Part shown: positions 8,773-17,875 of the stretch, one piece after another
Numbering within the stretch: the stretch's first letter is position 1
Layout: each line of letters begins with the position of its first letter
Source of the DNA: Paenibacillus nuruki
GTDB taxonomy: Bacteria; Bacillota; Bacilli; Paenibacillales; Paenibacillaceae
Reading direction: 5' to 3'
Length of the DNA: 64,000 bases
Assembly: GCF_001721045.1 (NCBI RefSeq)
Contig: NZ_MDER01000022.1
Location: 1 to 64,000, forward strand
The notes under the pieces: model-generated
Databases searched by the model: none
The model's input: the letters and a program-made list of their open reading frames with translations, nothing else
Told to the model about the DNA's origin: nothing
Translations under genes and position numbers: made by a program

Positions 8773-8818
8773 AAAAAAAGCCCTGACTACAGACATCTTG
8801 CATCTGCAATCAAGGCTT
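8773..8818 (-). terminator. Terminator after the MATE gene
   Basis: On the minus strand AAGCCTTGA pairs with TCAGGGCTT and the inner CAGA with TCTG, followed by seven T. It lies just after the stop of the MATE exporter gene. Confidence 0.75.
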
Positions 8819-8830
8819 ATTGATATTTGT

Positions 8831-10225
8831 CTAAATGACTCGATGTTGAAGCCATTTATTTCCTCGGAATCGTTTCATAAAGATCAATCCTCTGACGGCC
8901 CATTCACAATCCATCGCGATCCAGATCCCGAGAATACCCCAACCTAGCGTAATTCCAAGGATATAACCCAGTACAACTCGGAATAACCACATGGATAACA
9001 TTGACACCAGTGAAGTAAACTTGGAATCTCCTGCTGCACGTAACGAAGAAGGAGTAATAAACGCAATCGCCCACAAAGGAACTTGAGCAATCGTATTAAT
9101 TAAAAGAACTAAGAAAATATCGTCTACAATCTCTGCTGGCGGATTAAAGATCGAGATTAATGGATAGAAGAACGGGAAGATCAATAATCCCATCACGACA
9201 AATGAGAGCGACGATAAAATGAGAAATGACTTGGTAAATTTGCGAGCATCTTGGATATGTCCGCTACCAATACACTGACCAACTACTGTAATAATCGTAA
9301 GCGCTAGTGCATTGGCTGGAATCTGCATCACACCTGCTAATGAAGAACAGATCGCATTCGTAGCGATGGCATACGTTCCCATACCTACAATAAAGATCTG
9401 GGTTAAAATTTTACCCCCATTGAAAAACATTTGTTCAGCGGCAAAAGGAAGACCGATAAAGAGTACTCTTTTCAACATCGAGAACTTGATAATCAGAATC
9501 TCACGCAATTGAACTTTCAGGTTAACATCCATTTTGAACAGATAATAGATTGCACAAGCAGCGCCCAAATATCTTGCAATATTCACCGACAATGTCATTC
9601 CGAATACGCCCATATGTAACCCGTTAATAAAGACAAAATTCAACAACACATAAATTAAATTCATAATCAGCGATAACATCAATGAAGCTCGTGTACTACC
9701 TACCCCACGTAATGCTCCACATACGGCTTCCACGATCGCTATGCCCAGAAAAGAAGTACAACTTCCGATTAAATACGTTCGTGCTAGATTCATCACATCC
9801 GCTTCAGCCGATCCAAAAAGGATATTCAAAATCGGTGCATGAAAAATAATCCCGAATAAAGCTACGGCTATCGCCAGTAAAGAGACCGAAGAAACGGCTC
9901 CTGCACTCGCTTCAGAGACTCCACGCTCATCTTCGCGTCCTTTGTACTGAGCAACAACTACGGTTCCGCCTGTCGCAACAGCAATAAATACACTCAGTAG
10001 AAAAATATTGATCGAATCGATCATATTGACAGCACTGACTGCGGCTACACCTGCTGAACTGATCATTGCGGTATTGATTAAGTTCAATCCCATAATAAAA
10101 ATCTGATCGATCAAAATCGGTACAAACAGCGCAATCATCTGACGATAATGAATCGTTGATCCTGAAAAGTACTTATCCAGTAGTCGATGACTTCGCTTAA
10201 ACTTAAGTTCAAATGGTTGCATCAT
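8831..10225 (-). CDS. MATE-family multidrug/sodium antiporter
   Basis: Integral membrane protein of 464 aa with about twelve hydrophobic segments arranged as two related halves, the layout and size of MATE exporters. Recognisable elements include the first-helix region PILIDQIFIMGLNLINTAMIS, VAQYKGRED after helix two, GALRGVGSTRASL in the first half and the matching SSLRAAGDSKFTS in the second half. The family exports cationic drugs or metabolites in exchange for sodium or protons; the substrate is not predictable. It is monocistronic with a terminator. Two ATG codons are adjacent at the start; the first is used here. Confidence 0.9.
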   Translation of the reverse strand: MMQPFELKFKRSHRLLDKYFSGSTIHYRQMIALFVPILIDQIFIMGLNLINTAMISSAGVAAVSAVNMIDSINIFLLSVFIAVATGGTVVVAQYKGREDERGVSEASAGAVSSVSLLAIAVALFGIIFHAPILNILFGSAEADVMNLARTYLIGSCTSFLGIAIVEAVCGALRGVGSTRASLMLSLIMNLIYVLLNFVFINGLHMGVFGMTLSVNIARYLGAACAIYYLFKMDVNLKVQLREILIIKFSMLKRVLFIGLPFAAEQMFFNGGKILTQIFIVGMGTYAIATNAICSSLAGVMQIPANALALTIITVVGQCIGSGHIQDARKFTKSFLILSSLSFVVMGLLIFPFFYPLISIFNPPAEIVDDIFLVLLINTIAQVPLWAIAFITPSSLRAAGDSKFTSLVSMLSMWLFRVVLGYILGITLGWGILGIWIAMDCEWAVRGLIFMKRFRGNKWLQHRVI

Positions 10226-10325
10226 AGTTCACTTCTTTTACATTAGAATGGGCATACCTGAGGAATAGACCGACATTAGTGTATCAAACGGGCTTTATTA
10301 CAAGATAATTAGAAAAAAATAGTAT

Positions 10326-10361
10326 AAAAAAAGCTCTTCAGGTCAAAAGCAACTGAAGAGC
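10326..10361 (-). terminator. Terminator of the GH51-GH43 operon
   Basis: A nine-bp perfect stem, GCTCTTCAG with CTGAAGAGC, an eleven-base loop, then seven T on the minus strand. It is 120 bases after the arabinanase stop. Confidence 0.85.
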
Positions 10362-10479
10362 ATGATTGATAGTGTCAATATAATAAGCTTGTTGTCCAAG
10401 CTCATGTTCGTCGATTGCGTACATGAATATATCATTCTTTACATGAAAGAACAATACTTTGGCGCAATCTTGGATGTTT

Positions 10480-13011
10480 TTATGATTTCGCTAATTGAGA
10501 AAGCTGAGCAGGCGTTAGACTGCCTTTGTAAATACGTAACTCATCCATCTGCCCTTTAAAAGGAGTATCCCAGTAGTTCACACCTAGACCGAAGCTAGCG
10601 TTACCACCTGTAAAAATATCCGGGAAGTTCGTCCCGCTAAACTGCTGGACGCCATTCACATAGATCGTTAAGCTACCTTCATCGACAGAGAAAGCCAGAT
10701 GCGTCCATTGATTCGCTGGAATCGTCACGCCTGTCACTCCGTCATACCACGCTGTGCCCGACCAGACCATCGCCTTGTCTGCGGTCGCACCACGCGGAAT
10801 TAAGCTTACCCAGTGATCGGTATCTTTCGCTCCGAAAAAGGCAGGTGAATAGGTTGTCAATTGATCTGGCTTCACCCATACCGCAACCGAATACGAATTG
10901 TTAGAGATCAATCCTTGTGGCAAACGAATACCAGATGTCCCGTTGAAAACAGCCGATTGTCCACTGACTCCAGTACCATACGTAATCGTTCCTACTGTAG
11001 AGTCTAAGCGATCTCCAGTCACTGTTCCTTGTCCAAATGTTGCTGTTGTATCTTTTAAATTATGTTCAAAACTATATTGCGCTGTTAATGTAGCTTCTAC
11101 AAAAGGTTGTACGGTTACCTGAAATACTTTGGTTTGTTTGATGTTACCTTTGCTAATAGAAGCAGTCAGTGTAACATTTGCTGGTGCTTGTCCTGCTTGC
11201 GGACGAGTAACTACACCTGTATTACTAACAACTGCTGGATTGGAACTTGTCCAGACTACCGATGTGCCACGACTTGCTACAGTCGGCAATTGTACATTGC
11301 TGATTACATTGGATACATCACCTAGACTTAGATCACTATACACATCTGCGACCACTTGCTTATCCGATTCCTCAACGAGACGACTACCCCAACCCATTGT
11401 TCCATTGGTCGATAAGGCTGTGAATGTCATATTATACTGCTTGGTCACTGGATTCCAATCTTTCACAAATACACCTGTATACTTCACACCATCAATCGTG
11501 AGTATAGCATCTGCTGTACCTTTTTTCTGCCATGTTCCTTGCAGTTCGCCCGAGATCGTACGATCTTTGTTGAGACGAATATATTGTGTATTTTTGATCG
11601 CCGCAGAAGAATCATTCCCATGATCGATAAATTGATAATCGCCTACAACCATCTCTTCACTTACTTTAGCTAACGTCTCACCTGCATACCGATAAGGAGA
11701 TACAACAGGCCACCCTTCTTTATTGATATACATCTGGTGAATACGAAGTTCATGCTCTTCACCTCTCGCTGGGAAGCGAGTATGGAAGACAAGGAATGTC
11801 TGCCCTGTTTTATCATCGGTGTAGACCGAGTTGTGACCTGGAGAAACATAGCCGAAGTTTTCTCCATACCCGGGATCGCCTACTTTGCTATCCCATAAAT
11901 AATTACCGATTAGCTTATTACCATAGGTCACATTAGACGTTTGCGCAGGCCATGTGGCTTGTTGCCCTTTCGCATCTTGATAGGGACCATCTGGCTTGGT
12001 CGCGCGGAAGACACGCATATTATATCCACCATTTGCAGCCAATCCGCCATACGTCATATACAGATAGTAGTATCCACTTTCTTTGTTGTATTGAATATAA
12101 GGCCCTTCACCAGACTGACCGTAACCGCCAGCAACTTTGGTGCCGAAATAACGATCAATCAAGCGTCCATCTTTGGTTTGACCATCTTTGCCCGGATAGA
12201 TGGGTTTGCCTGTTTTGGCATCGATTTCTAAAACAAAAATACCGCCAGACCATGAACCATAAGTCATCCATAGCTTACCTTTCGTATCCGAAAATATCGT
12301 TGGATCTATCGCATTAGGATAATTCTGATTCGCATAAGTTCCGTCTGCATTGAACCATGCTGAACTTTCACCACTTAATTTTTTCTGATTGATCAACGTC
12401 TGTATATTGGTGTTCGTCCATTTTTTATCAACTGTACTGTTGTTGTCGAATGCTTTATCTTTGGTAAATCCAGAATAGATCATTGTATCGACATACGTAT
12501 AAGGTCCTTCTATTTTTTGAGATACCGCCATACCGATGGCAGAGCGAATATAGGTAGAAGATGTGCAGTAATAGATAGTATATGCACCTTTGGTGCCATC
12601 CGCATTCACATATTTAGGATTCCAGATCACATCTGGCGCCCAGACCGAGAATCCGCCTTTGCTATCTGCATCATTTTCACCTGCCCATTTGAATGAACCG
12701 GCTAGATTTTTGGAAAGATCGCCATAGATCGTATTTCCCGGAGTAGTGTAACCGTTTGCAAATGAAGTCCAATTCATTAGGTCTTGTGATTTAGCAGCCG
12801 AAATATGGGAACCGAATACATAGAACGTTCCACCTGCTTTGATAATCGAAGGATCATGTACCGATACATTGGAAAATGTAGGGCTGGTGACGGCTTGCTT
12901 CAACTCATATTCTTCTGCATGAGATGTAGCTCCTCCAAAACCAATCGCAGGAATCGTTAATGAGATCATCAATGTCAGTGCAGTTGCTTTTTGAATCCAA
13001 CTTTTATTCAT
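10480..13011 (-). CDS. abnA: Secreted GH43 endo-1,5-alpha-L-arabinanase with Ig-like and LamG domains
   Basis: Degrades the alpha-1,5-arabinan backbone outside the cell. Signal peptide: residues 1-32, cut near SHA/EE. The GH43 five-bladed propeller spans about 45-480 with the expected three acids: Asp53 in HDPSII, Asp236 in AIDPTIF and Glu302 in GEGPY. It is followed by a small beta domain, a bacterial Ig-like segment (about 570-640, TSSNPAVVSNTGVV) and a C-terminal LamG/concanavalin-like carbohydrate-binding domain (about 650-840). At 843 aa it is much longer than single-domain AbnA (about 320 aa). The ATG at 13011 follows GGAAGGGGC; an upstream in-frame start would disturb the signal peptide. 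It is probably cotranscribed after the GH51 gene. Confidence 0.9.
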   Translation of the reverse strand: MNKSWIQKATALTLMISLTIPAIGFGGATSHAEEYELKQAVTSPTFSNVSVHDPSIIKAGGTFYVFGSHISAAKSQDLMNWTSFANGYTTPGNTIYGDLSKNLAGSFKWAGENDADSKGGFSVWAPDVIWNPKYVNADGTKGAYTIYYCTSSTYIRSAIGMAVSQKIEGPYTYVDTMIYSGFTKDKAFDNNSTVDKKWTNTNIQTLINQKKLSGESSAWFNADGTYANQNYPNAIDPTIFSDTKGKLWMTYGSWSGGIFVLEIDAKTGKPIYPGKDGQTKDGRLIDRYFGTKVAGGYGQSGEGPYIQYNKESGYYYLYMTYGGLAANGGYNMRVFRATKPDGPYQDAKGQQATWPAQTSNVTYGNKLIGNYLWDSKVGDPGYGENFGYVSPGHNSVYTDDKTGQTFLVFHTRFPARGEEHELRIHQMYINKEGWPVVSPYRYAGETLAKVSEEMVVGDYQFIDHGNDSSAAIKNTQYIRLNKDRTISGELQGTWQKKGTADAILTIDGVKYTGVFVKDWNPVTKQYNMTFTALSTNGTMGWGSRLVEESDKQVVADVYSDLSLGDVSNVISNVQLPTVASRGTSVVWTSSNPAVVSNTGVVTRPQAGQAPANVTLTASISKGNIKQTKVFQVTVQPFVEATLTAQYSFEHNLKDTTATFGQGTVTGDRLDSTVGTITYGTGVSGQSAVFNGTSGIRLPQGLISNNSYSVAVWVKPDQLTTYSPAFFGAKDTDHWVSLIPRGATADKAMVWSGTAWYDGVTGVTIPANQWTHLAFSVDEGSLTIYVNGVQQFSGTNFPDIFTGGNASFGLGVNYWDTPFKGQMDELRIYKGSLTPAQLSQLAKS

Positions 13012-13041
13012 TACTTGTGCCCCTTCCACATAATAAAGATG

Positions 13042-13066
13042 AGAGCGGACTATAGTCATCCGCTCT
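13042..13066 (-). repeat. Intercistronic hairpin between GH51 and GH43 genes
   Basis: AGAGCGGA pairs perfectly with TCCGCTCT around a nine-base loop, but the following minus-strand sequence (CATCTTTATT) has only a poor T tract. It may be a weak attenuator or an RNA-stabilising hairpin that sets the ratio of the two glycosidases, not a full terminator. Confidence 0.55.
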
Positions 13067-13098
13067 TTGTGACTAAAATAAAAAGAGAAATTGAATAA

Positions 13099-16000
13099 TT
13101 ACGACTGTATATCCAACACCAGCACATTCACAGAATTTGCAGACAATGGAACGACTAACGATTGATCCTCGATCTGTAGCTGTTGTTCTTGAGGTACCAC
13201 TTTTTCGTCGTTCTTTTTGTTTACATTGGGAACATGTACAAGTTCAGCATCACCAGTTAATGTGATGAATTGGGCTGTTGGTGAGACGTTTAATGCTTGC
13301 AGGTTGATGCGTGTAGCTTTGTCAGCATCATCGGCATTTACTAATTTGATATAGATATGCTTCTCGTCTTTGGTAACGGAGTGGAATACTTCACGGTTGT
13401 AGGCTTCTAGCTTGTAATCGTGTACTTTACTTGTTGTCTGACCGTCTGTATAGAAGCAAATTAAGCGATTGCCTGTATCCCCACCATAATTAACTGTAAT
13501 CGTATACGGTGTATGGTTAGTGATCGGTTCATAGCTAGCTGCTCTTAGATTACCTGCTGCTGTACTGGTCGAATAATCACCTAATGTATAGCTTTCTACG
13601 CCTTGCTTATGCACTTTAACACCTGTGGCTTGACCGCCATAACCAATCGCATACTCGATCACATCTTTGTTCTCCGCAGAGATATCAGTCAGACCTGCAC
13701 CAATGTAAAATCCATCTGTACCGGATACTCTAGAAGCCACCACCTCCACTGTGTAATCTGTCCACTCTTCATTGATAATATAAAGACCATTAAGCCCACT
13801 TGCTTGTGCTTTCAAAATTAATCCTTGTGCTGGATCGATCGTGTAGCCTACAGAACCCGGAATGTCTTGCCAGATCGGTTGTAACTCTTGTGTGAAATCT
13901 TGTTCCAGCAGTACAGAATGATCTTTATTCGATATCACTTTGACACGGCTAACGATCATCTCAGCATTTCCAGTCGCAATCTCGATCCCACCACGCGGAA
14001 TCCATTCGATCGCTTTTCCATTTTTATAAGTTGAAAAGGAAGTTCCCAGTACTTTCGTTCCCAGATATTTCGCATACAAATGCTGTACATAATAGTTCGG
14101 AGTGAACCAGACACTTTCATCATCGAACCAGATACAATCCGGTGTCCAGCGGTATGTTCCATCGGTTAATACTTTGTTAAATAGTGGTGCATAAGCGGCT
14201 AGACGAACCACATCTGCATTATTTTCAAAACCAGTGATCACGGCGGCTTCGGCTACAGCGCCTGCAAGTGTGTTTTTATCGGTAGATGCATATTCACCGA
14301 CAAATACTTTGGACGATTGTTGCCAGTCGATACTGCCATCTGGATGATATGCTCGATAATAATAGTTGTACCGATCTGCATTACTCAGTAAATATTCATT
14401 GGAACGGTAATAATGCTCATCGGCAATCGTATCCATATAATTGGATTGATCTTTATACCATGTGACGGTTTCTTCGGTTACTTTCTCCCCATCGGCAAAA
14501 GCCACTTCTGCTGACCCTTCCATATTGCCACTCAAAAATTTCCAGCCTTGTTGGTAGGCATCATCATCTGCTTGCGCTCCAACGGTTGAGATAATATGCA
14601 GTTCATGATTCGGATAATGCTTATCCATGTACTGATCAATCGCGACCTTAAACACTTCAAAGTTAACAAAAAACTCTACACCCCAGTTTTCATTACCAAC
14701 GCCTAGATAACGAAGATCGAATGGTGCTTCATGTCCCATATGGCGACGCATGGCTGCCCATTCATTATTTTCAAAATCCATACTAATCGCAAAGTCGATC
14801 AGATCGGTAAAGTTCTTAATAAAGTAATCCCGTAATTCCCCACCTGCTGGATGCGCATAATCGGAGCGTGCCTGACACAATACACCACATGCCATTACTG
14901 GAAGAGGAACTGCATTCAAGTCTTCAGCTAATTGGAAATATTCCATATAACCCAGACCCATCGTCATCATATAGCCCCAGACGTTAAAATTTTCTTTGCG
15001 TAATTCGATATCGCCGATCGAGTCTTTCCAGTCGTATACATTTTCCCAGATAAACGAACCTTCTGAGATACAACCACCCGGAAAACGTAAAAACTTGGGA
15101 TGCATTTCAACCAGTGCATTGACTAGGTCTTTACGCAAACGATAATTCGCATTGCCTGTATAGTTAGCATGAGCAGAAGACGATGAGACTTCTTCTGTCG
15201 CTCCCCATACATCACGCGGCATTAACGACACCATATCAATAGAGATGTCTCCGTCAAATGTAAGTGCTAACTGTCCAAGTGTAGTCGCTGTCCCTGTTAA
15301 TACGATCGGAGCATGCACTCCATATTTGCTCCATGTATTGTTGCCTTCGATCGGTATCGTGATCGGTTCACTAATACTGTCATGTTCAGCAGATTGTAGT
15401 TGGATCGTGATACTGCCTGCTGATTGGGCTTTCGCCCAGATTGTAAAATCATACTGCGCTCCTGTACGAATATACATTGCACAGTTATGGTTGGTGTCGC
15501 CAAACCCGCGATTATAAATCGTTGCTTCATCAGCCACAGTCACATAATAAGAGTTCACTTCTGGATCTTGTACACCAAAGTGTTCATTTAACCCCCCGCT
15601 GGATTGTGGAGTCATCTGTTCCGTATCTCCAAACCATGCAAATAACGGTTCACGGTTACGTCCAGTCGAACATCCACATTCACCAGAAGCATGAGAATAA
15701 GTATCAAAAGCGAACGATTCAAAAGAACGGTTTTGCACCAATTCCGCATAGATTCCGCCATCAGCGGCGTTATTAATATCTTCATAAAATAAGCCGTACA
15801 TCACCTCGCTCACATCCACCACTTCCTGATCGCCATGAATCGTCAGCGTATAAGGTGGTAGATGCGCAGGCAGAACAGAAACGTTATAACTTTTGGCTAA
15901 AGTCGTTTCTCCTCTCGTTAATACTGCCGTCAATGTTACTGCTTGCGGCTCTGTCACTTCTCCTATTTGCCCATTATTAGATAACCATTTCGGTTGATCC

Positions 16001-16839
16001 GAATGCCAAGACACATTCACACGTCCACCCATAAGTTCCTGTGGTAGTGAGATATCTTTGGTAATAATCGTTGTGGGAAAAGACAAATATTTATCTCGTG
16101 CTAGTCCAATAATTTCTTCATCGGTTAACGAATCGCACATCACTTCTATAATCTCATCGGCAGATAATCCTGCTGCATAGACACGGAAATCAGATAACGA
16201 ACCGACAAAATCATCATCCGCAACAAACTGAGAACGTCCGATATAATTCGCATGTTTGGTGGTCTGTTCTGCGAATACTTGGAAAAAGTGACGTAGGCGT
16301 GCATAGTTACCGCTAGACGTCTGGCTAATTGATCCATCGGCAAGTACTTCACCGTTTACATAGACAACAGGTCCAGCGCTACTGAGCGTTCCGCCTTCTG
16401 TTCCTTTGACAGATAAAGCCACATGCATCCATTCGTCTCGTACAAATCCTTTACCAGGATCTATCGCTAGATCGCCATCCGCTGTCAGTGTTCCACGCAT
16501 CTGACGCGTCATAAATAAAGACGGACTACCTTCTCCATTACCAAAATCAAAAAGGCGCTCCCATATACTTACACCCATGCCCAAATTCACCCATGTTGTA
16601 ACTGTTATTCCATTGTTATCGCTTACATTTTGAAGTGCATCAACAGGAAGCTGGATAAATGAACTACCATTTCGTCCACCTGCAAACGTAACTGCATGTC
16701 TACCAAAAACTTCAGAGATTACAGGTTTGGTCGTGCCTGCAACGATCCCATCATTTCCTTTGCCAGAAGAATCTTGCTCAATATGTTCGGTGTTATCAAA
16801 CTTATAATGTACAATCAGCTGATCTTGTAGTTGAGTCAT
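13099..16839 (-). CDS. Multidomain GH51 alpha-L-arabinofuranosidase with N-terminal LamG
   Basis: Removes arabinofuranosyl side groups from arabinan or arabinoxylan oligosaccharides. Domain order in 1246 aa: LamG-type lectin domain (about 1-235), a degenerate bacterial Ig-like domain (about 240-325), then the GH51 catalytic region beginning at MYGLFYEDINNAADGG. The acid/base is Glu717 in GVGNENWG and the likely nucleophile Glu849 in VGEYAS. A second jelly-roll-like insert (about 980-1140) precedes the end of the C-terminal beta domain. There is no signal peptide, odd for a protein with a lectin module and for the partner of a secreted arabinanase. The ATG has GGAGAAT seven bases upstream. Confidence 0.9.
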   Translation of the reverse strand: MTQLQDQLIVHYKFDNTEHIEQDSSGKGNDGIVAGTTKPVISEVFGRHAVTFAGGRNGSSFIQLPVDALQNVSDNNGITVTTWVNLGMGVSIWERLFDFGNGEGSPSLFMTRQMRGTLTADGDLAIDPGKGFVRDEWMHVALSVKGTEGGTLSSAGPVVYVNGEVLADGSISQTSSGNYARLRHFFQVFAEQTTKHANYIGRSQFVADDDFVGSLSDFRVYAAGLSADEIIEVMCDSLTDEEIIGLARDKYLSFPTTIITKDISLPQELMGGRVNVSWHSDQPKWLSNNGQIGEVTEPQAVTLTAVLTRGETTLAKSYNVSVLPAHLPPYTLTIHGDQEVVDVSEVMYGLFYEDINNAADGGIYAELVQNRSFESFAFDTYSHASGECGCSTGRNREPLFAWFGDTEQMTPQSSGGLNEHFGVQDPEVNSYYVTVADEATIYNRGFGDTNHNCAMYIRTGAQYDFTIWAKAQSAGSITIQLQSAEHDSISEPITIPIEGNNTWSKYGVHAPIVLTGTATTLGQLALTFDGDISIDMVSLMPRDVWGATEEVSSSSAHANYTGNANYRLRKDLVNALVEMHPKFLRFPGGCISEGSFIWENVYDWKDSIGDIELRKENFNVWGYMMTMGLGYMEYFQLAEDLNAVPLPVMACGVLCQARSDYAHPAGGELRDYFIKNFTDLIDFAISMDFENNEWAAMRRHMGHEAPFDLRYLGVGNENWGVEFFVNFEVFKVAIDQYMDKHYPNHELHIISTVGAQADDDAYQQGWKFLSGNMEGSAEVAFADGEKVTEETVTWYKDQSNYMDTIADEHYYRSNEYLLSNADRYNYYYRAYHPDGSIDWQQSSKVFVGEYASTDKNTLAGAVAEAAVITGFENNADVVRLAAYAPLFNKVLTDGTYRWTPDCIWFDDESVWFTPNYYVQHLYAKYLGTKVLGTSFSTYKNGKAIEWIPRGGIEIATGNAEMIVSRVKVISNKDHSVLLEQDFTQELQPIWQDIPGSVGYTIDPAQGLILKAQASGLNGLYIINEEWTDYTVEVVASRVSGTDGFYIGAGLTDISAENKDVIEYAIGYGGQATGVKVHKQGVESYTLGDYSTSTAAGNLRAASYEPITNHTPYTITVNYGGDTGNRLICFYTDGQTTSKVHDYKLEAYNREVFHSVTKDEKHIYIKLVNADDADKATRINLQALNVSPTAQFITLTGDAELVHVPNVNKKNDEKVVPQEQQLQIEDQSLVVPLSANSVNVLVLDIQS

Positions 16840-16906
16840 GATTATTCTCCTATCGTCAATCTATAGTTAATATAAATATTAATAAATTAATATAATTGCA
16901 TATTAT

Positions 16907-16933
16907 ATAGCCATATTACTCTACTATGGCTAT
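16907..16933. promoter_or_regulatory. Candidate operator: 9-bp inverted repeat upstream of the arabinan operon
   Basis: ATAGCCATA (16907-16915) and TATGGCTAT (16925-16933) form a perfect nine-bp dyad with a nine-base spacer, 68 bases upstream of the GH51 ATG. A minus-strand TATAAT-like -10 (within GGCTATATAATATG) overlaps its left edge, so a bound repressor would block the promoter. It does not match the known AraR consensus I can recall; the regulator is unknown and none is encoded nearby. Confidence 0.5.
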
Positions 16934-16988
16934 ACTTTTCAATGCCTAATTTTGAAATTGGTGGAAAATAGGTAGAAAAAGATAGGAT

Positions 16989-17034
16989 TTATCAGTTAAC
17001 AAACACTTTCCTATAATGTATAATTGTTATAACA
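16989..17034 (+). promoter_or_regulatory. Promoter and candidate operator of the first antitoxin/Doc module
   Basis: TTATCA (16989-16994), a 17-base spacer and TATAAT (17012-17017) form a good promoter. The palindrome TGTTATAACA at 17025-17034 covers the expected transcription start. The second module carries a related dyad built on GTTATAAC, so this is a likely autoregulatory site for the AbrB-type antitoxin. Confidence 0.6.
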
Positions 17035-17065
17035 GTATAATTATTTTACGGAAGGAATTGAGGAT

Positions 17066-17329
17066 ATGAGTAAAGCATTACACTTAGAACGCAAAGTTTC
17101 TAAGTTCGGCAACAGCTTAGGACTAACTATGACAGAAGCTTTTAAGCAAATTGGATTAGAAGCAGGAGATAAAGTAGAAGTGAGTATTAAAGAGAATAGC
17201 GAGGAAATTGTGATCAAAAAAGTTAAAAAAGTAGATTTACCCGCTGGAATAAGCCCTGATTTTTTAGATACCCTTTCCCAAGTCATGGGCCAATACGATA
17301 CCACTCTCAAAGAATTGAAAGATAGGTAA
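17066..17329 (+). CDS. AbrB/MazE-type antitoxin of a Doc module
   Basis: An 87-residue DNA-binding antitoxin. The swapped-hairpin AbrB/SpoVT fold is recognisable from residues 7-55: ERKVSKFGNSLGLTMT, then GDKVEVSIKENSEEIVIKK. The C-terminal part (about 58-87) would wrap the toxin and neutralise it. The stop codon overlaps the toxin ATG (TAATG), a translationally coupled pair. GGAAGGAATTGAGG precedes the ATG. A paralogous antitoxin lies at 23330-23620. Family assignment is strong; the neutralising role is inferred from the operon. Confidence 0.88.
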   Translation: MSKALHLERKVSKFGNSLGLTMTEAFKQIGLEAGDKVEVSIKENSEEIVIKKVKKVDLPAGISPDFLDTLSQVMGQYDTTLKELKDR

Positions 17330-17721
17330 TGGATGCTATTCGTTATCTTTCTGTAGCAGAAGTTGTCGCGATCCATATCGCAGTTATCCAAAAGTATAGT
17401 CCAGAGGAACAAATTGGTATTAAAAGTAATCTTCTTTTAGAATCTGCTCTTCTTGCTCAATCTTCAGCCTTCAAAGAAAAATCATATCCTTCTATTTTTG
17501 AAAAAGCTGCTGCTCTATTTCAATCTCTTGGAGAAAATCATGCTTTTCAACACGCGAATAAAAGAACAGCTTTTACAGCGCTCGTTATTTTTCTACGTTA
17601 TAATGGCTACTATTTTAAAATGGAACCCAAACAAGCTACAGATTTTGCGGTAGATATGGTTAATCGTATGTATACTTTTGAAAAAATTGTTGAGACGATT
17701 GCAGATCATTCGTTTTCTTAA
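17329..17721 (+). CDS. Doc/Fic-family toxin (death-on-curing type)
   Basis: A 130-residue Fic-fold protein of the Doc subgroup, normal in length (about 126-130 aa). Doc phosphorylates elongation factor Tu and stops translation. The Fic motif reads HAFQHANKRTA at about residues 80-90, where the usual form is HxFxDxNKR; the position that normally carries Asp or Asn (a metal and phosphate ligand) is His here, which may change or lower activity. Other family segments are FEKAAALFQSLGENH and LRYNGYYF. It is coupled one base into the upstream antitoxin gene and followed by a strong hairpin shared with the convergent Abi gene. Confidence 0.88.
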   Translation: MDAIRYLSVAEVVAIHIAVIQKYSPEEQIGIKSNLLLESALLAQSSAFKEKSYPSIFEKAAALFQSLGENHAFQHANKRTAFTALVIFLRYNGYYFKMEPKQATDFAVDMVNRMYTFEKIVETIADHSFS

Positions 17722-17773
17722 ATCTCTATATGCCTATACTTTATAGTATTTAATTTCTGAATTTGTAGAAAAA

Positions 17774-17822
17774 CAAAATACGAGCCAACCGCTTCATTCT
17801 TATTGCGGTTGGCTCGTATTTG
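17774..17822. terminator. Strong bidirectional hairpin between doc and the Abi gene
   Basis: A 17-bp perfect stem (AAATACGAGCCAACCGC with its complement) and a twelve-base loop, with weak T tracts on both sides. It separates the two convergent genes and probably terminates both transcripts. Confidence 0.75.
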
Positions 17823-17875
17823 TTTATATCAGTATATAAAGATTATTTTAATTTATAAAAAGAAATAGATACAAT

